Shown in pieces: positions 46,481 through 56,581 of a stretch of 64,000 bases of DNA; positions within the stretch are counted from its first letter, which is position 1, and the number at the start of each line of letters is the position of its first letter. The position numbers and the translations under genes were made by a program. Below the pieces are notes generated by a model. It had not been told where the DNA came from, did not search any database, and saw only the letters and a list, made by a program, of their open reading frames with translations. The stretch covers positions 2,542,001 through 2,606,000 of the forward strand of contig JAOVFP010000018.1 of assembly GCA_025738555.1 (NCBI GenBank), in the 5' to 3' direction. Source of the DNA: Cyathus striatus (lineage: Eukaryota; Basidiomycota; Agaricomycetes; Agaricales; Nidulariaceae).

Positions 46481-47385
46481 CCTCATAATAGAGAGATCAG
46501 CTCCTTTAAAGCTTTGAGATCACTTTTGTGATGTACAGCATTCTAAAATAGTGAAAAAAGCAATGAAAAGGGACTGAAAATGACTTACTGGATAGTGGTG
46601 GTGGTGGTTAAGGGTAAAGTTGAGTTTGCATATATATGTTTTGATATAAGGGAAATATAAGAGCTAAAAGACAGATTGTTGCAAACATCAGACTTGTAAC
46701 TGCAATAGGAACAATTCCTAGATGTAACTGTGCCCCCCAGCTAATGTTTGAGTATCTGAGAAATGATCACCAGAAGCAAAGACATACTTAGTGAAAGTCA
46801 AGTTCCTACTGATATTGACATTAGAGAATCGCCAAAAACACATAGTGTTTCACACATCGTTAATGTAATATAGAACCATGTCAATCGCAGCTGTAACTGC
46901 GCCCACTGGTTCACGTTCAAAAATGGTAGAAAGGATCGCAGGAAGCCAAATTGCATGTAGTGTAATCACTTTCACGTTGATATTGACAGTAACAAATCGC
47001 CAAAATGTGAACAGTTGGAAACTTCGAAAACATAGATGGAATGGCTACAATTTGAGGTGTAAACAAGAACTTCCTGTTAAGTTTTATGTGAAACAAAAAC
47101 GAATTAGGGGAAAGCAAAAATTAATGGATATGACCTGAAAATGCATATCATATCAATTGATTATGCACTTAAACAGTAATCTAGATAGTATATACAACCA
47201 AAGAACATTAAATGTAATATAAGAGTGATAGTGACATGGTAAAATCATCTAATTCAGACAAAAACGGAGACAAGTGCTTGTCGATGTCTATGCTGGCCAG
47301 TGAGTCTATGAAAACACATTTGCTCAGAAATGTTGAAGTCTGCATAGCACATGATAATGGTGAGAATTAAGACTAAATAAGTGTA
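46481..47385. other. Gene-poor flank of the retrotransposon
   Basis: No gene. A short direct repeat (TTGATATTGACAGTAACAAA-like) is seen near 46810 and 46975. Confidence 0.45.
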
Positions 47386-49075
47386 CTAAATCAGATACAT
47401 TTTAATGGGTTGAATATTTCATAAAATAGATGCACGCAATGTTGTGTTCATTCCACAACATTTAGACATGTCTTAAATGGATGTTGAGTGCTGTGATATT
47501 ATCACTACTTGATGATATTACAATGGAGACATTAGCTAGCATGGTTTAAGCATGGGAATTTAACTGAATGCAGGCTTATTGCATTGAAGTATTGTTAGCA
47601 CCTCAGAAGTACATGTTCATGAATGGGAAGATGCAGGATAGTTTGTAGAAATACATTGGATGTCGTGAAAATACAATGAGATGGCAAAGGGTGATGGGAT
47701 CTACCCAAATCAGGTATGTTTTGATGGGTTGATATCTTTTCTTAAAATAGATACATGCAATGTTGTGTCCATTCCACAATATTTAAACATGTCTTATGCA
47801 GATGTTAAATGCCATGATATTATCACAACCTGATAATATTCCAATTGACATGTTTACTAGCACCGTCGAAGCGTGGGAATTTTTCTGGGAACAGGTCAGA
47901 TTTATTGTGCATTTTCTAGCACCTCAGGATGGTACATAGATGATTAAATATGCCAAGGATTGATTTTAGAATTAAATCAGATGTTGTAGAAATATAACAG
48001 GATGGCAAAGGGTGATGGGATCTACCCAAATTGGGTATGTTTTGATGGGTTGATATGTTTCTTAAAATAGATACACACAATGTTGTGGAATGAACACAAC
48101 ATTTAGACACATCTCATACAGATGTTGAATGCTGTGATATTATCACAACCTGATAATATTCCAACTGACATGTTTACTAGTATTGTCTACATGTGGGAAT
48201 TTTTCCAGACACAGGGAAGATATATTGTACATTTGCTAGCACTTTAGAATGTTACATACATGATTAAATATACCACAGATTGATTTTAGAATTAAATCAG
48301 ATGTTGTAGAAATATAATGGGATGGCATAGAGTAATGGGATTTATCTAAATTGGGTATGTTTTGATGGGATGGTACGTTTCCTTAAAATAGATGCACACA
48401 ATGTTGTGATGATGTCATGATGTTGTGCTGTGTCAATAGCATAATTATCTCATGTAACTATCATGACTAATATAATTGTGAATGAATGTTGTGGATATTA
48501 AATGAGATGGTGTAGAGTGATGGGATCTACCCAAATTGGGTATGTTTTTATGGGCTGATATCTTTTCTTAAAATAGATACATGCAATGTTGTGTCCATTC
48601 CACATTATTTAGATGTGTCTTATGCAGATGTTGAATGCTGTGATATTATCACTACCTGATAATATTCCAATTGAGATGTTTATTAGCACTGGCGAAGCGT
48701 GGGAATTTTTCTGGACACAGGGAAAATATATTGTACATTTGCTAATGCCTCAGGATGGTACATATATAACAAAATATACCAAGGATTGACTTTAGAATCA
48801 AATTGGATGTTGTAGAAATATAACTGGAAGACATAGAGTAATGGGATCTACCCATATTGGGTATGTTTTGATGGGTTGAATTTTTCTTAAAATAGATGCA
48901 CACAATGTTGTGGAATGAACACAACATTTAGGTGTGTCTTATACAGATGTTGAATGGCATAATATTATCACTACTTGATAATATTTCAATTGACATATTT
49001 ACTAGCACTGTCTGTGAGTGGGAGTGTTTCTGCGAACAGGGAAGATATATTGCACAATTGGATCACAGTTAAAGA
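47386..49075. repeat. Satellite: six units of about 320 bp with two hairpins each
   Basis: Units begin near 47386, 47695, 48019, 48338, 48527 and 48847, marked by TCTACCCAAATTGGGTATGT and TTAAAATAGATACA; unit 4 is shortened. Most units contain AATGTTGTG(N7)CACAACATT and ATATTATCA(N5)TGATAATAT, both perfect 9-bp-arm palindromes in the best copies. CpG is almost absent. No coding function. Confidence 0.75.
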
Positions 49076-49141
49076 TTAGCTATTCATTTGTTACAACAAC
49101 ACTTCATCATAACCTTCAGCAGGAATCTTTAACAACAAAAA

Positions 49142-52100
49142 TCAGTGAGAATGGTTATTTTTCTCCCCTAATTCATTGAGATACACAATATTGTGTATCA
49201 CCATAAGCATTTGTCTCCTCTCCTCATCCTGATCAAAGGTAATGTTAATGTCACCTGTATAATAATTGTCAATATTCAGCAAGGTCTCCTTCTGAATATT
49301 TTGAGCCATGATGTCACAATGTTGAAACCCGAACAAGTCTTTTGGTGGTATCATAGGTTCCATGATTGTCTGATCTAAAAGTAGGTTAGTTTTAATCCAT
49401 GTGATTATCTAACAGAAGAGACTTGTACTTTCTACCAGACCACTAATGTTCCATGTATTTATCCAAAGGAGCTCCGTCAATGCTGACTCCACCATGCATC
49501 CGCAGTCCAAAAAATCTTCATTTCCTAGGTTATAGATTCTGGTTCTATTCTTATTATTTGTCGCTTTGGTATTCAATATCGTGTGAGGACCTGGAACACC
49601 ATTAACAAGAAACTCTCCAGATGTAAGTTTGCTGTGATGTTCATTCTGGTGTTTAATGCAGGTTGTGTTTCCAAAGTCTGTTGTAAGGCACTCAAGTGCG
49701 ACAAGGTGATCAGTATACCCTAGTGCTGCCAGCGTACAGCTTCCATCATACTCCATCTTGTGAGTGGTGTTCGTTAGTGCATGAGGACCATTCTTTATAA
49801 ACATATCAACCTCATCTGAATAGTAAATATTAATAAGTGTGATTTTTTAAAACAACATGTATCGACTCATGTGCAGCAGGATGTGCAGAAGCGTCAATAT
49901 TATCTTTCAATTTAAACTTCCTACCCCCAATTCATTTTCCATCAGACAGTGAAAATGGCAACTTTTTTCAACTCCTTTCCATTTCAGAAGCTACATCCAA
50001 AGTAAATATTAATAAAGCTTCAGGTATAGATCACATTACCAAAAAATAGATGAATCTGGTCCTCTACAGCCTTTTCCAGATCATCGTTTTCCATAATGTC
50101 TTTCTGAACATTTGCTTTGAGTTTCTTCCTAGAGCTTGTCGAGTTCTGTCTGTACATATATCTTGTTTTGTCAGCCTGATTAGGAAGGGGAATGTGCAGT
50201 TTGAGGAAAATCTTCATATTGCTTCACAGGAAAGAAGTCCATGGCAAGGGGGCATCTGGTGTTCAGATAGGATTTCCAGATGAACTGCTGGCAAGTGAAC
50301 CAGGCATGACATCTATATATTTTTAAATGTTATATGTTAGATAGAGCCGTAATGTAAACTCACCTGTAAGTTGTTCCGGCATATCAAGATTTCCAGATGA
50401 ACTGCTGGCAAGCGAATCATGTGCAACATCTATATATTTTTAAATGTTATATGTTAGATCAAGCTGTAATGTAAACTCACTTGTAAGTTGTTCCAGTGAA
50501 TCAATTTCGACATAACGCTTAATTGAGGATGATTTCACATTGTCAAATGACCAAAGGCCATCATCATCTTACAATGTAGCTCGAACATCAATAGCTGCTA
50601 GAAAAATAAATATGTGAGTTAATCTTACCAAATTCCATCCCCTCATCAATAGCCTTTGGTAGACCATAGTCCATCATTGGAGGCAGAGTTGGAAATGTAT
50701 AGCCTACAGTATGCATCACCATAAATTGACGCTACAGAAATGAATACTTGTTTTATGCTCACAGTGATGTTCTAGTGGAGCTGACATGCATGTTTGTGGC
50801 CCATTCACATCTAGTGCAGAATATGTGTCTGGAACAGTGATAAATTAATAGGTGCTAGCAGAGTAAATATCTGAATTATTCTTACCTATTGCCATCTCCC
50901 ATAGTTTCCCATTGGAGGCACAGTAGAAAATGTATAGACTACAGTACACACTGTTGTTCAAGGTAATTGATACCTTAGGTGTTTGGCAGGAAGTGACTTT
51001 ATTTGTACCTAGCACCTGGGGGTCGAGGAATACTGATCATATGTATTCCTGCAAACTCCTATGATATGGGATGTACAGTAAAGACTGTAAATGGGAGATG
51101 AACTGTGGGGCTTTGCTAGGTTTGCTTAGAACTTGGCCTGTAACTGATATTGTACAGCAAAGGCTGTAAATAGAAGATGAACTGGAAGGGTTTCTAGAGT
51201 ATACAGCTAAAGCTGTATATGGTAACAATGACTGCTAGGAACACTAAGAAAGCTTGTATGTACAGCAAAGGCTGTATAAAAAGATTGGTGCTGTGGTGAA
51301 GGTTGAAACAAAGTTGAGGGCCTTGGTTGTATCTGACTGTAGCTTGGTGGCTGCAGCACATAAACTAATATGTGCTGTTACTGAATAGATATGATAAAAG
51401 TGACATTGAGATTCGATACATTGAGTTGAGTTGTGTTATGTTGAGTTGAGTTACTTTGATATTACTGTGAATTTATTTATACAGTGAGTTGTGCTGCATT
51501 GTTTATGTTAATAATAAAACTGAAGAAAAGCACAATAGATTCTGTATCTAATGTGTAAGAATAACTACTGGGGATGGACTGGTGAGTAAGATCCTAGCTA
51601 GTGACAGGCTATTTGGTAATGGATAAAACTACTGTCTAAGACTCAATTCCTCTCTCCTTTTATACTCTTTTCCTCCTACTGCTGACTAATCCTATCCAAA
51701 ACCAATCCTGCATTGTCCTTCAAATTTGGTAATGGTAGATCCATTGTCTTGAGGTGGAGGCTGTGCAGAACAATGGTGTTCAAGGAGATGAGTCAGGTCT
51801 TGAACAATGGTGACAGAAATAGTATTACATTGTTCTGGCGATGAACAATGGAATTCTATTTATAGATCCCAGCAAACAATGGGCATGAAGACAATGGGTG
51901 AATAGGAGGACATTGTTCTGCACAATAGGTGCAAAAGAACAATGGAGTCCTATTATTAGAAACAATGGCATAACCTTGGTAAGTGAATGCATAGGCATTG
52001 TTCTGAACAATGGGTGTGAAGAACAATGGAGTTCTATTATTAGAAACAATGGCATGTCCTTGGTAATCGAATGCATAGGCATTGTTCTTGAACAATGGTG

Positions 52101-54076
52101 ACCTATTTTTAACAGTATCAATTATTGGTCACCAAGAAGTGGGGTATTGGCTTGTGTTTCCATATGTTTGTTTCTAGAGAAGCAGTGCTTCATGAGAATT
52201 ATTTGGTAGTGTATTTGGAAAGATCTGGATGATGTGGATTCCAGACATCGGGCCATATAGCCATATATGTGTGTTTATGACTAATCAAGTTTCACCCACA
52301 ACAGTGCCAACATAAGTTGACACTTTAGAAATGAATACAAGTTAATGCTTACAGGGACTGCCTAGTGGAACTGGCATATTTATTTGGAGTCCCCCATGGG
52401 AAACAGGTGTTGACATAACATCTATAGTTTGTGGCACAATTAATTGGTCAATGGGCTTTGGCATACTGCATTCACATGCTAGTATGTGCCAACATAAATT
52501 AATACTACAAAAATGAATACATTATTAAAGCTTACCTGAATTCATACCCTCATCAATGGGCTCAAGGAGGGAAGTATATTCCACGTCAACATGAGCCGAC
52601 ATATGGTCCTCCTCTACTGGGGGCTCATGGGAAACAGGTGTTGACATAGAATCTACAGTATGTGGTACTTATATTAACTGGTGCTAGGGTAATAAATCTG
52701 CGAGTCATTCATACCTGATATCATACCCTGATTGACAGGGTTCACTTGAGGCTCAGTGATAATCGGTGACTGCTCGTCAACCGGCATAGGGCCTTTGATG
52801 TCTAAGATACCAGAGAACATTAATTTATGCTATGAAACTGAATATAAACACTTACCAGAATTATTTTGATTGTCGGTGGGATTTCCACTCAATGAAGGAG
52901 TCCATGGATTGTTACATATACGGCCCTCCTCTACTGGGGGCTCATGGGAAACAGGCATTGACATAGAATCTACAGTATGCAGTAACATTAACTGGTGGTA
53001 GGGTAATAAATGTGTGAGTCATTCATACCTGATGCCATACCCTGACTGACAGGGTTCACTTGAGGCTCAGTGATAACCAGTGACTGCTTGTCAACTGGCA
53101 TAAGGCCTCTGATGTCTAAGATACCAGAGAACATTAATTTATGCTATGAAACTGAATATAAACACTTACCTGAATTATTTCCATTGTCAGTGGGATATTC
53201 ACTCAATGAAGGAGGCTCATTGAAAACAGGTGTTGACGTAGAATCTACAGTATGCGGTAACATTAACTGGTGCTACAATAATAAATGTGTGAGTCATTCA
53301 TACCTGGTGTTATCCCCTGATTGACAGGGTTTGATTGTGGCTCAGTGATAACCAGTGACTGCTCATTGACTGTCACAAGGCCATGCATGTCTAAAATATT
53401 AGGGAATGTTAATTTAAGTAATAAAACTGAATACCAACACTTACCAGAATTATTTTGATCATCGGTGGGATTTTCACTCAATGAAGGAGTCCATGGATTG
53501 TTACACATACAGCCCTCCTCTACTGGGGGCTCATGGGAAACAGGCATTGATGTAGAATCTACAGTATGCAGCAACATTAACTGGTGCTACAATAATAAAT
53601 GTGCGAGTCATTCATACCTGATGTTATCCCCTGATCAACAGGGTTTGATTGTGGCTCAGCAATAACTGGTGACTGCTCGTCGACCATCATAAGGCCATGC
53701 ACATCTAAAATATTAGAGAATGTTAATTTAAGAAATGAAACTGAATACCAACACTTATGGGAATCATTCTCATTATTACTGGGATTTTCCCCCAATAAAG
53801 GTGTCAGTGGATTGTCTGAAACAATCTCGGATATCATCTAATCCCACAGTTACAACATACTGTTGATTTAACAGACTAAAGACTTATGGTCACCATGGGA
53901 GAAATTTTTCCTGCATTTGCAACTTTTTTCTTTTTTCGTTGATTTGAGTGAGATGTGTTCATAGTAATGGGGCATGAACCTAGTCTGGAAGACCTTTGAA
54001 TAGATGCTCCTTCGCCAATATTTGATGCGGAGCTCCTGGTCTTTGATTTGGAAGAAGATGATAATGGAGAAGGCAT
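49142..54076 (-). pseudogene. Gene of duplicated phase-1 exon pairs, decayed and LTR-interrupted
   Basis: First exon 53894-54076 (MPSPLSSSSKSK..., basic NLS-like NQRKKKKVA). Then alternating exon types: A (DSTSMPVSHEPPVEEG...) and B (DMHGLVTVNEQSLVITEPQ...), about 75-115 and 87 nt, between 52539 and 53837, with near-identical introns (GTAAGTG... and GTATGAATGAC...), all phase 1. An LTR-like block occupies 50959-52312. Leftward follow exons with YTFPTLPPM (50630-50704, 50893-50935), two copies of a SLASSSSGN exon (50267-50430), one of about 175 nt (50043-50217) and two larger exons (49423-49825 and 49142-49375) ending in a stop at 49142. Damage: exon 2 donor reads C|ATAAGTG, in-frame TAA at 50571, and two TGA near 50222 and 50257. 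Function and family unknown. Confidence 0.55.
50959..52312 (-). mobile_element. LTR-like block with ACAATG repeats (minus orientation)
   Basis: Inserted in an intron of the decayed gene, between ...ACTGTTG and CAACAGTG... flanks. From left to right: TACAGCAAAGGCTGTA-type palindromes at about 51073, 51150, 51200 and 51262; a minus-strand TATA-like box near 51660; and a dense ACAATGG array at 51720-52100. This mirrors the block at 37126-38389. Ends TGTTGT.../...ACAACA are my best guess. A TGATAC/GTATCA pair at 50968 and 52120 is an alternative boundary. Confidence 0.45.
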
Positions 54077-54535
54077 TGATCTATAGGTGAGGGAAAGCAC
54101 AGTAAGAAATGTCATGAAAAAATGTCATTCACAAATAACTTCATTCATTGTTTTATTTACATAGATAAACACAGCATAGCCCTATTTTGGGAACCACATA
54201 TATTTGATTATGATCAAGTAAATCAAGATCTGAGCATATGCAATGGTGGCTGTCAGGATTTTTTAGTCTGAGCACATGGAACACCGGCTGCCCTGATTCT
54301 TCAATCAAGATGTTACAAATCCTTTCCAAAGGATTGCAGATTTAAGTAGGGGAAACATAATAAGACATTGCCTTCCAGAGTTGGGTTGTCTTGCCCCCCA
54401 TTCCCCCCTTTTATCCTCTCACTCTCATCTTTCTATCTCTGAGATTCCTTTTCCTTGTGACAACTTGTAAGTTTTTATTGTCTTCTCCTGCATACAACAT
54501 ATCTTGAAATTGAGATTCTAGCAGAGATGTGAGAG
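54077..54535. other. 5' flank of the decayed gene, no gene seen
   Basis: AT-rich, no ORF of interest. It presumably held the promoter of the minus-strand gene starting at 54076. Confidence 0.4.
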
Positions 54536-55080
54536 TATCTTTACCCCTTATACTTGACAGTGTATGTTTTTCCCTCAAAGCCTAAGATGTATTATTGACC
54601 CCATCTTGTGTTATAGACTCTCATTTTTCTTTTATTTCATCCCTTGTACTTGACAGGGTATGTTTCTCCCTCCAAGCATAAGGGTATGATTGACCCCATG
54701 TCAATGGTTGTACTTGCTGATACTTGAAAGTGTATGTTTCTTTCCCTCCAAGCATAAGATGTACAATTGACCTCTTGTGTTATAGGCACTGATTTTTCAA
54801 TTTTTTCACCCCTTGTACTTGACAGAGTGTGTTTCTCCCTTCAAGCATAAGGGTATGATTGACCCCATGTCATTTTATAGACTGTACTTGCTTGACCACT
54901 GCTATATTTGTATGTTTTACCTCACAAGCATCAGCTTACTCCTGTAACAACTTGTACATTTTTATCATCTTCGCAAGCATATGACATTACTTAAAATCGA
55001 AAATATAGCAAAGATGACCCCCTGATACTTGATGACATATGCATTTTCCCTCCAAGCATAAGGTGAACAATTGACCTCTT
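54536..55080. repeat. Minisatellite, about five imperfect units
   Basis: Units contain CTTGTACTTGACAG, GTATGTTTCTCCCTCCAAGC and ATAAGGGTATGATTGACCCC at about 54543, 54650, 54727, 54822 and 55025, with variable spacers. Confidence 0.65.
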
Positions 55081-55191
55081 CACATTATATAGCCGAGACT
55101 CTGCTTCGCTGTATCTTTTGTACTTGCTCAACTTGTAAGTTTAAGTTTTTATTGATTCCTACAATTATATGACACTCACAAAGGCAAATAC

Positions 55192-55722
55192 TGTTATGAT
55201 TGTTGATATTCCAAGGAATATAATTGTACAAGTCGAAAGTCACATGATTTTAACTGATCCAAAGAACAAGTTTAAATCAGTTTCGAAGTAGTTCTCTTTA
55301 CAAGAAAAGAGACTTAAGTTGAGAACTTAAGTATTGAAGTCGAGTAAGAATCAAGTAGTATTCTTTAAGCTGAAGCTTGAGCTCTACTGCCCAAGTTCTT
55401 ACTGTTTAAATACAAACTAGTTTGTACTAATAATAGATAAAGTATGAGTCAAAGAAAGTATGTAAAAGACTGCACATTAATAAGGCACAGTAAAGAAGTG
55501 AGAAAATAAACTAAGTATAGTACAATGACTCAAAGAAAGTCATAAAGAAGTAAAAGTGTGAGGAAAGTAAATATAAATAAGTAATGACTTACACATAGTC
55601 ATTGTGAGTTAGAAGTATAAATAAAGCTGTGTAAAAGTAAAGATGTTTGGCATTGATGGTCATGCCAAACATGTCAAAGTAAACTAACTGTAAACAAAAG
55701 AAAACAAAGAAAAACCATAACA
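55192..55722 (-). mobile_element. Solo LTR of the chromovirus family, 531 bp
   Basis: Starts TGTTATGATT and ends CCATAACA, flanked by a perfect 5-bp duplication AATAC (55187-55191 and 55723-55727). It is clearly diverged from the LTRs at 38823 and 45991, but keeps the block TTTAAGCTGAAGCTTGAGCT and the TTTAAATA box, so that block is under selection in active copies. Orientation is as in the full-length element. Confidence 0.85.
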
Positions 55723-55727
55723 AATAC

Positions 55728-56302
55728 CTTCTGTACATTTTTCCCTGTATAGCCAAGAATCTGCTTCACTGTATCGCTGACTCTCTTGTCCCTTTCTCTT
55801 CCACCTTCCTTGCTTTCGCCTTCTTCTGATCCACACAGTCATACCTTATGCAATACTTACACTCAAGCTCGTCTCCTGTACACTTTAACTGTCCCCTGAC
55901 AATGGGGATGTGGGCTCTTGGTGCTGAGACTGTTGGACTTCAGCTGCACGTTTTTGATCATAGCATGTGAATGCCAAGGGATTATGGAATGACATGTGGA
56001 ATGACACTTGCGCCTTCTCGTTGCCTCTGGATTCACAGAATTCATTTTGTTATGCTGTAATCTACGTAGCAATAATCTATGGAAAGCCATGTCGTTCAAA
56101 AGGATAATTCTTATGTTGTAGGGTATAATCATGCTCACACTTAAGTCAGTGAAAATATGTGTGAGTGTAAAAATGAAACTCACTTAAAAAGAAACTTGAA
56201 TATTGTATTTGTAAATGTTCACACTCATACACGGGTTATGATAAATATGTGTGAGTGTGAATAGGAATACTAATACCTATGACACATGCTTAAACTCAAT
56301 TA
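55728..56302. other. Gene-poor stretch
   Basis: No gene recognised. ATGCTGTAATCTACGTAGCA near 56052 recurs almost exactly near 56946, on the other side of the MITE. Confidence 0.4.
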
Positions 56303-56579
56303 CTGCACCCTTTTGACCAACTGATCATCGAATTATGCTGTGACGACGATGAACAGTTGGACCCTCTGTTCAAGGATCAGTGTGATGCATGACAAATGGA
56401 ATATCTGTTTGTGAGAATTTTTGCGAGCGAAGCAAGCCGCCAAAAAATAGACCCTAACCTCTATTCAAATTGGATATACCACTGTTCAAATTGCTCTGTG
56501 ATGCGTGATTAATGAGACATCTGTTCAGGTTCAAAGCGTCATGTGATGCGTAACTGAACAGTTGGTCGAAAGTCTACAG
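56303..56579. mobile_element. Non-autonomous TA-flanked TIR element, copy 3 (277 bp)
   Basis: Left end CTGCACCCTTTTGACCAACT, right end the inverse of CTGTAGACTTTCGACCAACT, bordered by TA at 56301-56302 and 56580-56581. It contains GATGCGTGATT and GATGCGTAACT subterminal motifs like copies 1 and 2. Confidence 0.55.
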
Positions 56580-56581
56580 TA

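Noticed and set aside
50968..52120. TGATAC...GTATCA as exact LTR ends with an AATT target duplication
   Set aside because: The ends extend as a longer palindrome and TGTTGT/ACAACA ends further out fit the LTR pattern as well; neither gives a clean 5-bp duplication, so boundaries are left approximate.
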